This document shows, piece after piece, positions 1 to 7,141 of a stretch of DNA of 33,850 nucleotides. Numbering within the stretch: position 1 is the stretch's first letter; each line of letters opens with the position of its first letter. A program made the translations under genes and the position numbers. Origin of the DNA: Curtobacterium sp. UCD-KPL2560 (GTDB taxonomy: Bacteria > Actinomycetota > Actinomycetes > Actinomycetales > Microbacteriaceae); NCBI RefSeq assembly GCF_001705035.1, contig NZ_MCIG01000001.1:1-33850 (forward strand), in the 5' to 3' direction. A model generated the notes under the pieces. The model saw only the letters and a program-made list of their open reading frames with translations. It was not told the DNA's origin and ran no database searches.

Positions 1-41
1 GCGCGCGGACCGTGCGGGGTGTGCGTGCGGACCGGGCGCCG

Positions 42-1280
42 TCAGGCGTCCGTGCCCTGGAACGGGTTCGTCCAGCGCCACCACACGCCCGGGTCCTCGA
101 TGGGGCGCTCGAGCACGAGCGGCACCGTCACCGGGTCGTGGTCCGACACCGTGAACCGCACCGTGCCGACCCGTTCGCCCTTCGTCCCGAAGGTCACCTG
201 CTCGAGCGTGGCCTTCGCGGTCACGGTCGTCCTGCCCCAGACGAGCACCTCGGCCGCGCGCGCGGACACCGCGTCGGCCTCGTCGCGCCACGGCGTCGAG
301 AACGTGCCGAACGTCTGACCGGCGTGGGTGAGCGTGATGACCTGGAAGTTGTCGGCCACGGACCGCAGGAGGCGCTGCACGTCGCCGTCGAGGGCCGCGT
401 GGTCCACCCCGCCGAGCATCGCGCCGACCACCGTGACCGTGCGGCCGCCGCGCTCGTACGTCGCGGCGAACAGCAGACAGGCGCCGGCCTCGTCGAGCGT
501 GCCGGTCTTGATGCCCTCGACGCCGTCCATCCCGAGCAGCTTGTTCGAGTTCTCGATCGCGCCCGCACCGGGGATGGTCGCCCGCTTCGTCCCGACGACC
601 TCCTTGACGACGGGGTTCGCGAGGGCGAGCTGCCCGAGGTCGACGAGGTCGGTCGCGGTCGAGGTGTTGCCCGCGTCCAGCCCGGTGGGTTCGCGGATCG
701 TCGTGTGGTCGAGGCCGTGCGCGTCGAGCCACCGGTCGGCAGCCGACCGGTACGCGTCCATCGAGCCGAACGCCCAGAGCGCGAGGGCACCCGCGTAGTT
801 GTTCGCCGACTTCATGAGCATGACCTGGAGCGTCTGGTACTCGGAGAGCTGCAGCCCCGCCGGCATCGGTGCGACCTCGCCGTCCTGGGCGAGGTACTGC
901 GCGTAGAGGGCCTGCATCTGCGCGTCGAACGCGATCGTCGGACCGGCCTGCCCCTGCTGGAGCGGCTTCGCGTCGAGCACGACGAGCGCCGTGACGACCT
1001 TCGAGATGCTCGCGATCGACCGGGGCGTCCGGTCGCCGCTCGTCCGCAGGCTCTCGGGGAAGTCCGTCGCCTCGACCGCCGTCGCGCCGTACGCGGGGAA
1101 CGACAGGTCGGGCACCGTCGAGGTCGGTGCCGCGTAGGTCGTCGTGTGGGCACTCGCCGGGGCGAACGGAACCACGGCCGCGGCGACGAGGTACCCCACG
1201 ACGAGCAGGAGCACGGCGACGACCGAGATCGTCACCGGCCTCCGGACGGCGGAACGGGGGCGACGGACGACTGACGGCAC
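42..1280 (-). CDS. D-alanyl-D-alanine carboxypeptidase, peptidase S11 family
   Basis: A 412-aa serine peptidase of the penicillin-binding-protein type that would trim the terminal D-Ala of peptidoglycan stem peptides outside the membrane. The three active-site motifs are visible: SISK (S91, K94), SAN (158-160) and KTG (258-260). A hydrophobic segment at about 17-39 after a basic N-terminus is an uncleaved anchor or signal. The 150 residues after KTG are beta-rich and end in an aromatic stretch (VWWRWTNPF). The GTG start at 1280 is preferred because a TACGCT box lies 8 nt upstream and the reading before it looks non-coding. It lies 20 nt downstream of the SpoU gene and may be co-transcribed or use its own promoter. 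Substrate is inferred from family. Confidence 0.9.
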   Translation of the reverse strand: MPSVVRRPRSAVRRPVTISVVAVLLLVVGYLVAAAVVPFAPASAHTTTYAAPTSTVPDLSFPAYGATAVEATDFPESLRTSGDRTPRSIASISKVVTALVVLDAKPLQQGQAGPTIAFDAQMQALYAQYLAQDGEVAPMPAGLQLSEYQTLQVMLMKSANNYAGALALWAFGSMDAYRSAADRWLDAHGLDHTTIREPTGLDAGNTSTATDLVDLGQLALANPVVKEVVGTKRATIPGAGAIENSNKLLGMDGVEGIKTGTLDEAGACLLFAATYERGGRTVTVVGAMLGGVDHAALDGDVQRLLRSVADNFQVITLTHAGQTFGTFSTPWRDEADAVSARAAEVLVWGRTTVTAKATLEQVTFGTKGERVGTVRFTVSDHDPVTVPLVLERPIEDPGVWWRWTNPFQGTDA

Positions 1281-1288
1281 GGGAGCCG

Positions 1289-1294
1289 AGCGTA
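1289..1294 (-). promoter_or_regulatory. -10 box for the S11 peptidase
   Basis: On the minus strand TACGCT is followed by 8 nt and the GTG start at 1280, so the transcript would be leaderless or nearly so. No purine-rich ribosome site is visible. No clear -35 element. Confidence 0.45.
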
Positions 1295-1300
1295 GCGGGG

Positions 1301-2119
1301 TCAGCGGGCCGAGCGCTGGGCGTGCGCGACCGCCCAGAGGCCCACGGCGCTCGCCGCGGCCACGTTGAGCGAGTCGACGCCGTGGTGCATCGGGATCCGC
1401 ACCGTCGTGTCGGCCGACCGGATCGCGGCGTCGGTGAGCCCCTGCCCCTCGGTGCCCATCACGAGGGCGACCCGCTCGGGCACGTCGGCGGCGAAGGCGT
1501 CGAGGTCGACCGACCGGTCCGTGAGGGCCATCGCGGCCAGGTGGAAGCCCTGCGCGCGCAGGTCCTCCCCCGCCGCCGGCCAGTCGCCGATGCGCGTCCA
1601 CGGGACCTGCAGCACGGTGCCCATGCTCACCCGGACGCTCCTGCGGTAGAGCGGGTCGGCGCAGCGCGGACTGACGAGCACGGCGTCCGCGCCGAGGCCC
1701 GCCACGCTGCGGAACACGGCACCGACGTTCGTGTGGTCCACGATGTCCTCGAGCACGACCACGAGCCGGGCGTCCCGGACGACCTCGGCGACGCTCGGCA
1801 GCGCCGGACGGTGCATCGCGGCGAGGGCTCCGCGGTGCATGTTGAAGCCGGTCAGCTGTTCGAGCAGGGCGTCCGGCCCGACGAAGACCGGGCCGTCGTG
1901 GTCGGCCACGAGCGGCAGGACGCCGTCCAGCCACTTCTCCTGCACGAGGACGCTCCGCGGGACGTGCCCGGCCCGGACCGCACGTTCGATCACGGTGTTC
2001 GACTCGGCGATGTACAGGCCGCCCTCGGGCTCCGACACCCGCCGCAGGGCCACGTCGGTCAACCGCGCGAAGTCGTCGAGGCGGGGGTCGTCGAGGGAGT
2101 CGATGCGGACGGTCTGCAC
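1301..2119 (-). CDS. TrmH/SpoU-family RNA 2'-O-methyltransferase
   Basis: A 272-aa SPOUT methyltransferase expected to methylate a ribose 2'-OH in rRNA or tRNA using S-adenosylmethionine. The C-terminal half carries the three SpoU motifs: DHTNVGAVFRSV (129-139), the MGTEGQGL loop (221-228) and IPM followed by SLNVAAASAV (242-259), which form the trefoil-knot cofactor site. The N-terminal 110 residues match the substrate-binding extension of this family (YIAESNTVIERAV). The start is GTG with no strong ribosome site. It is divergent from the sir2 gene; a minus-strand TACCCT box (2162-2167) overlaps the sir2 -10 box. The exact RNA target cannot be told from sequence. Confidence 0.9.
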   Translation of the reverse strand: MQTVRIDSLDDPRLDDFARLTDVALRRVSEPEGGLYIAESNTVIERAVRAGHVPRSVLVQEKWLDGVLPLVADHDGPVFVGPDALLEQLTGFNMHRGALAAMHRPALPSVAEVVRDARLVVVLEDIVDHTNVGAVFRSVAGLGADAVLVSPRCADPLYRRSVRVSMGTVLQVPWTRIGDWPAAGEDLRAQGFHLAAMALTDRSVDLDAFAADVPERVALVMGTEGQGLTDAAIRSADTTVRIPMHHGVDSLNVAAASAVGLWAVAHAQRSAR

Positions 2120-2161
2120 GGGGCTCGTTTCGTGGGAAGGGGGCGGGGCGGTCGGCTGTTG

Positions 2162-2171
2162 AGGGTACCGT
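2162..2171. promoter_or_regulatory. Overlapping divergent -10 boxes (SpoU gene / sir2)
   Basis: The GGTACC core gives TACCGT on plus (2166-2171), 7 nt before the GTG at 2179, and TACCCT on minus (2162-2167), about 42 nt before the SpoU start. The two boxes share two bases, so polymerase binding for the two directions would be mutually exclusive if both are used. Confidence 0.45.
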
Positions 2172-2178
2172 GGACGAC

Positions 2179-3027
2179 GTGCTGACCGACCCGATGCAGG
2201 CCGAGCTGGACCGCGTCGTCGACCTGCTCGACGGCAAGCGCTTCGCGGTGCTCTCGGGCGCGGGGCTCAGCACCGACTCGGGCATCCCGGACTACCGCGG
2301 CTCCGGTCGCGTCGTCCGCAAGCCCATGACGTTCCAGGAGTTCCGTGCCGACCCCGCGAAGCGGCAGCGGTACTGGGCGGGGTCGCACCTCGGCTGGCGC
2401 AGCTTCGCCGCCGCCCGTCCGAACGCCGGGCACCGGGCGCTCGCCGCCCTCGAGCAGGCCGGCCTCGTCACCGGGGTCGTCACGCAGAACGTCGACGGCC
2501 TCCACCTCCGTGCCGGCTCACGCCGCGTCGTCGAGATCCACGGGTCGATGGACCGCGCCGTCTGCCTGACCTGCGGGCAGGTGTTCTCGCGCGCCGACCT
2601 CGCCGCCGTGCTCGACCGGGACAACCCGTGGATCGACGACCCCGGGACCGTGCAGCTGCAGCCCGACGGCGACGTCGAGATCACCGACGTCGAGCGCTTC
2701 CGCGTGCCGGACTGCTCGGTGTGCGGCGGCGTCCTCAAGCCCGACGTGGTGTTCTTCGGCGAGTTCGTCCCGACCGAGAAGTTCCGCGAGGCGGTGTCGA
2801 TCGTGGCCGAGGCCGACGCGCTGCTCGTGGTCGGCTCGTCGCTCACCGTGAACTCCGGCGTCCGGCTCGTCGACCACGCCACGCGCCGTCGGCACCCGGT
2901 CGTGATCGTCAACCGCGGCGACACCCGGAGCGACCGACGCGCCGCCGTGAAGGTCGACGCGGGCACGACCGAGACGCTCGAGGCGCTGGCCGCGCGGCTC
3001 CTGCCGTCTGCGATGATCGAGCGGTGA
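2179..3027 (+). CDS. Sir2-family NAD-dependent protein deacylase (SIRT4-like class II)
   Basis: A 282-aa sirtuin that would remove acyl groups from protein lysines, consuming NAD. Visible: the NAD loop GAGLSTDSGIPDYRG (27-41), TQNVDGLH (102-109), catalytic H121, the zinc ligands C129/C132 and C179/C182, LKPDVVFFGE (186-195) and VVGSSLTVNSG (217-227). The RQRYWAG...GW insert and the RGDTRSD tail resemble the mitochondrial SIRT4 class rather than E. coli CobB. An in-frame GTG at 2170 gives three more residues, but the GTG at 2179 is preferred since TACCGT lies 7 nt before it, as at other leaderless starts here. Its stop overlaps the phosphatase start by 4 nt. Confidence 0.93.
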   Translation: MLTDPMQAELDRVVDLLDGKRFAVLSGAGLSTDSGIPDYRGSGRVVRKPMTFQEFRADPAKRQRYWAGSHLGWRSFAAARPNAGHRALAALEQAGLVTGVVTQNVDGLHLRAGSRRVVEIHGSMDRAVCLTCGQVFSRADLAAVLDRDNPWIDDPGTVQLQPDGDVEITDVERFRVPDCSVCGGVLKPDVVFFGEFVPTEKFREAVSIVAEADALLVVGSSLTVNSGVRLVDHATRRRHPVVIVNRGDTRSDRRAAVKVDAGTTETLEALAARLLPSAMIER

Positions 3028-3662
3028 CGACGCTCCTGTACCTGGTCCGGCACGGCGAGACCGACTGGAACGCGCAACGCCGCATCCAGGGCTCGACGGA
3101 CATCCCCCTCAACGCGACCGGTCGATCGCAGGCGGCCGCCACGGCACTGCTGCTCGGCCGTCGCCGGTTCGACGCCGTCGTCGCGTCGCCGCTGTCCCGT
3201 GCCGCCGAGACCGGTGCGATCATCGCCGCCCACCTCGGCCTGCCCGCACCGACCACCTACGCCGGGCTCGCGGAGCGGTCCTACGGCGAGGCCGAGGGGC
3301 TGACCGACACCGAGGTCGCCGAGCGCTACCCGGACGACGACGTCCCGGGACGGGAGTCGCGCGCAGCCCTCGTGGCCCGCGCCACCGAGACCCTGGCCGA
3401 GATCGCGGTGCGCTACGACGCCGGCGCGGTCGTCGTCGCCACGCACGGTGCGGTGATCCGCAGCCTGGTGAACGAGGCCGCGCCCGGGACCGCCGACCGG
3501 TACGCGACCCCGATCCGCAACGGTTCGGTGCACGCGTTCCGCTGGGACCCGGAGCGGTTCCGCGCCGAACTGGTGCGCTTCGACGACCCGATCGACGAGC
3601 TGTCGGAGCAGACCGGCGAGGAGCCCTTCGAGCGGCAGAACCCGCTCGAACAGCGCAGCTGA
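3024..3662 (+). CDS. Histidine phosphatase family protein (phosphoglycerate-mutase-like)
   Basis: A 212-aa protein of the histidine phosphatase superfamily. LVRHGETDWN (7-16) supplies the phosphohistidine H10; the paired features ASPLSRAAET and VVATHGAVIR supply the second catalytic arginine/histidine set. It is too short and lacks the extra segments of true glycolytic mutase, so a broad-specificity phosphatase or a coenzyme-pathway phosphatase is more likely; the substrate is unknown. The GTG start sits inside the GTGA overlap with the sirtuin stop, which indicates translational coupling. The acidic C-terminal 20 residues are probably disordered. Confidence 0.88.
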   Translation: MTTLLYLVRHGETDWNAQRRIQGSTDIPLNATGRSQAAATALLLGRRRFDAVVASPLSRAAETGAIIAAHLGLPAPTTYAGLAERSYGEAEGLTDTEVAERYPDDDVPGRESRAALVARATETLAEIAVRYDAGAVVVATHGAVIRSLVNEAAPGTADRYATPIRNGSVHAFRWDPERFRAELVRFDDPIDELSEQTGEEPFERQNPLEQRS

Positions 3663-3725
3663 CCCGCTCGGACGCAGCACGCCCCCACCTCCCACGGCGG
3701 ACAGCCCGGTGCGGCGCGCGCGGCG

Positions 3726-3740
3726 CCCCGGGCCCCGGGG
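3726..3740. terminator. Possible GC-rich hairpin after the phosphatase gene
   Basis: A short GC palindrome (CCCCGGGCCCCGGGG) lies 64 nt after the phosphatase stop and directly before a TACGCT -10 box for the next gene. It has no T-run, so a terminator role is only a guess. Confidence 0.3.
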
Positions 3741-3743
3741 GGC

Positions 3744-3749
3744 TACGCT
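3744..3749 (+). promoter_or_regulatory. -10 box upstream of the 239-aa membrane protein
   Basis: TACGCT matches the TANNNT form seen at other starts in the window and would give a leader of about 60 nt before the ATG at 3812, which has its own ribosome site. Confidence 0.4.
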
Positions 3750-3811
3750 CCGTCCCACGGGCCACCTGACGGACACTCGTGGCGTCCGACGACGGGCGGG
3801 AGGGGGACGCG

Positions 3812-4531
3812 ATGACGGATCGACCTCCCGACCACGCCGCCGCGACGGACGACGACCTCGCGCGTGCCTTCGGACCGGACACCGCGTCGGTCCGCACCGC
3901 CACGCCGCGGCAGCGGATCCGCCGTGGGACCGTCATCGGGATCGGGGTGCTGCTCACCGCCGCGGTCCTCGCCGCCGCACTGTGGACGATCATCGGCCGC
4001 GTGCAGGACGGTGTCGGCGGCGTGTTCCCCCGGCCCGAGGCCGCACTCGCGCGGTTCAGCACCGCTGCGGCCGCGATCGACGGCGTGCAGCAGGTCCGCG
4101 ACGGCACGACCGAGAAACGGGCGTTCGCGGCGTACGACGTCACGGCGACCGTCGTCCTCGACGACGACACCGCGCCGATCGACCAGACCGCCGTGGTCCG
4201 AGCCGTCAGCGCCGCGGCGGACGACGCCGGCGGGAACGGCGTCCGCGTCGGGGCCGTCGTGGTCGCCGGGAACCTGTCGATCGGGGTCACCGCGGACACC
4301 GTCCTGAGCACACAGCGGTTGGACGTCGCTCGCACGGTCGCCGCGATCGGTGGCGTGGCCGCCGTCCGGTGCTCGGTCGGGGCGGAGCGCACGGCCGAGG
4401 ACCCCACCCTGCAGCGGATCGAGGTCGTCACGGGCGGGACCGGGGCCGCGCTCGACACGATCGTGGCGACGGCGTCGGAGCGCGCGCACGGCGTGTTCCC
4501 GGGGGCGACCGTGGTGTCGTCGCCGAACTGA
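3812..4531 (+). CDS. Uncharacterised single-pass membrane protein
   Basis: I do not recognise a family. The 239-aa protein has an acidic then basic N-terminus, one transmembrane segment at about 40-61 and an outside domain of about 170 residues rich in Ala, Val and Thr. The pattern of alternating hydrophobic strands (TATVVLDDD, RVGAVVVAGNLSIGV, LQRIEVVTGG) suggests a repeated alpha/beta fold, perhaps two related halves. The ATG at 3812 is chosen over an upstream GTG at 3779 because GGGAGGGGG lies just before it. It stands alone on plus, convergent with the glycosyltransferase gene. Confidence 0.75.
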   Translation: MTDRPPDHAAATDDDLARAFGPDTASVRTATPRQRIRRGTVIGIGVLLTAAVLAAALWTIIGRVQDGVGGVFPRPEAALARFSTAAAAIDGVQQVRDGTTEKRAFAAYDVTATVVLDDDTAPIDQTAVVRAVSAAADDAGGNGVRVGAVVVAGNLSIGVTADTVLSTQRLDVARTVAAIGGVAAVRCSVGAERTAEDPTLQRIEVVTGGTGAALDTIVATASERAHGVFPGATVVSSPN

Positions 4532-4564
4532 CCGCGCCGGTCTGCCGCACGTGGGCCCGCCAGG

Positions 4565-4618
4565 TCGGACCGGGCGGGGTCGGACCGTCGGACCGCGCGG
4601 GGACGGACCGTCGGACCG
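4565..4618. repeat. Short GGACCG tandem repeats in a convergent spacer
   Basis: TCGGACCG occurs four times between two convergent gene ends; the 15-mer CGGACCGTCGGACCG occurs at 4581-4595 and 4604-4618. The spacer otherwise holds nothing recognisable. It may fold and end transcription from either side. Confidence 0.55.
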
Positions 4619-4623
4619 GGAGG

Positions 4624-5709
4624 TCAGCGCCCCCGCTGTGCCCGGTCCGCCACGGCCCGCTCGACGGCCCGGACGACCTGCTCGGCGGAGTCCTGCCAGC
4701 GGAACCGCGCCGCTCGCTCCCGCGACGCCACCGAGGCCTCGTCCCAGCGGTCCTCGAGCCGACGGACCGCCGCCGCGACGGCCGAAGGCGACGACGGGTC
4801 GAAGTACTCGGCCGCGCTCCCGCCGATCTCGCGGAAGATCGGGATGTCGCTGACGGCGACCGGCGTCCCGACCCCCATCGCCTCGACGAGCGGGATCCCG
4901 AACCCCTCGTCGCGGGAGGCGGTCACCAGCGCGGTCGCGGACCGCAGCGTCGCGAGGTACTCGTCGTCCGAGGCGCCGTCGTGGAAGACGATCGACCCGG
5001 ACGGGGCGAGCGCGGTCAGCCGTCGCCGGTCGGCGTCGGAGATCCGGGACATGCAGTGCAGCACCCAGTCGGCTCCGAGCAGCGGGAGGGCCGCCGCGAG
5101 GGTCTCGACGTTCTTGTACGGCATGTACGAGCCCATGTACACGAGCGAACGCTCCCGACCCGCCGATGGGTCGCGGGGGTCGGCCGGGTCGGCGGCGTTG
5201 TACGCCACGGTCACCGGGCGTCGGGTGAGCCGGTGCTCGGCGATCAACCCCGCGGTGGTCTCGGACACCGTGACGACGCCGTCGGCCCCGTCGAGCAGGA
5301 ACCGCTGCGGCGCCCACGACAGGTGGAACAGCCGCCAGCCGAGCCGGATCGGCCACGAGAACTCCCGCGGGGGCGTGCGGTTGCGGTAGTAGATGAGGTC
5401 GTGGAGCGTCAGGACGAGCGCGTACCGACGACCGCGCGAGCCCATCGTCTGCATCGGTGAGAACACCGCGTCGAGCCCGAGCCGGTTCACGGCCCGGGCG
5501 ACGAGCGGCTCCCCCGCGTCGGTCGGTGCCGGGATGCGTTCCCACGGCAGGTCGGGGAGCGACTCGAGCTGGCGCTCGTCGTGCACGAGCAGCACGGGGT
5601 CGTGGCGGTCGGGCAGGTGCGCCGCGATGCCCGCGGTGAACCGGCTGATCCCGTCGTGCCGGCCGATCCGGACGTAGCGGCAGTCGATGCCGATCCGCAG
5701 CCGCGTCAC
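4624..5709 (-). CDS. Glycosyltransferase family 4 protein
   Basis: A 361-aa retaining glycosyltransferase with a GT-B fold. The C-terminal half has the donor-binding EX7E motif EGFGIPLVE (E268, E276) followed by AMGVGTPVAVSD, and YMGSYMPYKN (191-200) at the domain junction. The N-terminal domain has DGISRF (19-24) and LHDLIYY (102-108), as in mannosyl/glucosyl transferases that make envelope glycans. Donor and acceptor are not identifiable. It starts with GTG overlapping the upstream hydrolase stop by 4 nt, so the two are translationally coupled. Confidence 0.88.
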   Translation of the reverse strand: MTRLRIGIDCRYVRIGRHDGISRFTAGIAAHLPDRHDPVLLVHDERQLESLPDLPWERIPAPTDAGEPLVARAVNRLGLDAVFSPMQTMGSRGRRYALVLTLHDLIYYRNRTPPREFSWPIRLGWRLFHLSWAPQRFLLDGADGVVTVSETTAGLIAEHRLTRRPVTVAYNAADPADPRDPSAGRERSLVYMGSYMPYKNVETLAAALPLLGADWVLHCMSRISDADRRRLTALAPSGSIVFHDGASDDEYLATLRSATALVTASRDEGFGIPLVEAMGVGTPVAVSDIPIFREIGGSAAEYFDPSSPSAVAAAVRRLEDRWDEASVASRERAARFRWQDSAEQVVRAVERAVADRAQRGR

Positions 5710-6782
5710 GACGCTGCCCCGGTCGTGCCGTGGCCCTTGTCCGAGCCCGGGCCGGTCGTCGTGTCGGAGCCCGTCGTCCTGCCGGGGCCCGCGGTCGCCC
5801 CGCCGGTGGTCGCCCCGCCCGTGGTCGTGCCGCCCTTCGCGGTCGTCCCGCGCCCGCGTGCGCGCTGGCGTGCCCGCCCCCGCCGCTCGCGACCGCGGTC
5901 GGCCATCCGCCGCAGGACCGCGTCGGCCGCGGCCCCGGGGGTCTCGTAGTGCACCAGGTGGCCGACTCCCGGCACGACCACGAGCTCGGCGTCACGCAGC
6001 CGGGCCGCCAGCGCACGCTGCTCGGGCACCGCCGTGATGTCGTCGTGCTCGGCGGCCACGAGGAGCACCGGCACGTCGATGCGGTCGGCGTACTCGGAGA
6101 CGTCGTGCGTGACCGAGGTCCGGAAGGCCTCGAGCACGCTCGTGCGGTCGGCGAAGGCCGAGAAGTAGCGGTCGTGCTGGTCGTGCACCCAGCGGCGCAG
6201 GTCGCGGTCACGGCTCTTGAGCATGGCGACGCTCATCGCGCGGACGATCGCCCCGTTGCGCAGCAGCCCGAGCCCGAGGGCCTTCGGCAGGACCGCCCCC
6301 GCGCGGTAGTACCCGATGGCGACGGCGGTGGCGACCGCGCGCGGCCCCTGGAGCGCCGGCGCCGCGATCGGGTTCACGAGGACGAGCAACCGGGTGTCGA
6401 GCCCGGCGGCGACGGCGGCCGCGGTGACGATCGAACCGAACGAGTGCCCGAGCACCACGGTGTCGTGGCCGAGACCGAGCGCGTCGTGGAACCCGGCCAG
6501 CCAGCCCGCGTAGGCGCCGACGTCGGACACCGGCAGCGGGTCGGAGAGCCCGAAGCCGGGCAGATCCGGGACGAGCACGCGGACGCCGCGCAGGTGCGCC
6601 GCGATCGTCTCGAGCCCGTGGTGGTCACCGCGGAACCCGTGCACGGCGAGGACGGTCTGCTCGGCGTCGGTCGGGCCGTACTCCCAGTAGTGCGTGGTGC
6701 GGCCGTCGACGACGACGGCTCGGTGCACGACCGGGGTGGCCGCCATCAGCGACTGGTACGGGGAGATCACGGGCGGTTGCAT
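5706..6782 (-). CDS. Alpha/beta-fold hydrolase with low-complexity Thr/Gly tail
   Basis: A 358-aa alpha/beta hydrolase. The oxyanion HGF (48-50), nucleophile elbow GHSFGS (S114), acid D247 or D248 and catalytic H275 are all present. The usual family length ends near residue 295. Beyond it come a basic segment rich in RGR (296-312) and about 45 residues of Thr/Gly/Ala repeats ending at 358, which look disordered and are unlike the catalytic part. No signal peptide is evident. The ATG at 6782 lies 7 nt after a TAGACT box with no ribosome site, indicating a leaderless message. It leads a two-gene unit with the glycosyltransferase; the substrate is unknown. Confidence 0.88.
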   Translation of the reverse strand: MQPPVISPYQSLMAATPVVHRAVVVDGRTTHYWEYGPTDAEQTVLAVHGFRGDHHGLETIAAHLRGVRVLVPDLPGFGLSDPLPVSDVGAYAGWLAGFHDALGLGHDTVVLGHSFGSIVTAAAVAAGLDTRLLVLVNPIAAPALQGPRAVATAVAIGYYRAGAVLPKALGLGLLRNGAIVRAMSVAMLKSRDRDLRRWVHDQHDRYFSAFADRTSVLEAFRTSVTHDVSEYADRIDVPVLLVAAEHDDITAVPEQRALAARLRDAELVVVPGVGHLVHYETPGAAADAVLRRMADRGRERRGRARQRARGRGTTAKGGTTTGGATTGGATAGPGRTTGSDTTTGPGSDKGHGTTGAAS

Positions 6783-6789
6783 CGCCGCC

Positions 6790-6795
6790 AGTCTA
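6790..6795 (-). promoter_or_regulatory. -10 box for the hydrolase/glycosyltransferase unit
   Basis: Minus-strand TAGACT is followed by 7 nt and the ATG at 6782, the same geometry as other leaderless starts in this window. Confidence 0.5.
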
Positions 6796-6888
6796 CGAAG
6801 CCGCACCCGGCGGGCGCGGCGCCCCGCGCCCCACTGTGGAGACCGCCGCAGCGAGCACGCCTGTGGAGGAGGAGCCGCGCCTCCCGTC

Positions 6889-6982
6889 CGTCCGCACGCA
6901 CGAGGCGCGACGCCGCGCCCCGTCCGCACGAACGAGGCGCGACGCCGCGAATCCGTCCGCGCGCACGAGGCGCGACGCCGCG
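6889..6982. repeat. Three imperfect 29-bp direct repeats in a 359-bp divergent spacer
   Basis: Units at 6889-6917, 6921-6949 and 6954-6982 share the core CGAGGCGCGACGCCGCG, with 3-4 nt between them and a degenerate part-copy after. They lie in the 6783-7141 gap between the hydrolase and treS. A half-site of the dispersed GGGAGGCGCGG family (CGCGCCTCCC) lies just before, near 6877-6886. Spacers are far too short for CRISPR. I see no gene in the gap. Confidence 0.7.
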
Positions 6983-7082
6983 CCCACGCGACGGGCGGGA
7001 CGCCGCACCCACCCGACGACCCCGGGCGCTCCGCGACGCGCCCACCGACGACTCCCCGCGGACAGTCGCAGGATCGCGCGCC

Positions 7083-7088
7083 TAGTGT
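7083..7088 (+). promoter_or_regulatory. -10 box upstream of treS
   Basis: TAGTGT would give a leader of roughly 47 nt before the TTG start. A weak GGACA-containing -35 candidate lies 18 nt upstream. Confidence 0.4.
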
Positions 7089-7141
7089 GGCCGTGGTCGG
7101 GCCACCTCGCCGGCCCGCCGACCCTTCGACGAGGAGCACGG

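Noticed and set aside
12..1274. Long plus-strand open frame opposite the S11 peptidase
   Set aside because: Composition is Arg/His/Glu-rich shadow sequence of high-GC DNA; the minus strand carries clear SxxK, SxN and KTG motifs.
6889..6982. Possible CRISPR array from three near-identical 29-bp repeats
   Set aside because: Gaps between units are only 3-4 nt, no cas gene is present and the units vary internally; a minisatellite fits better.
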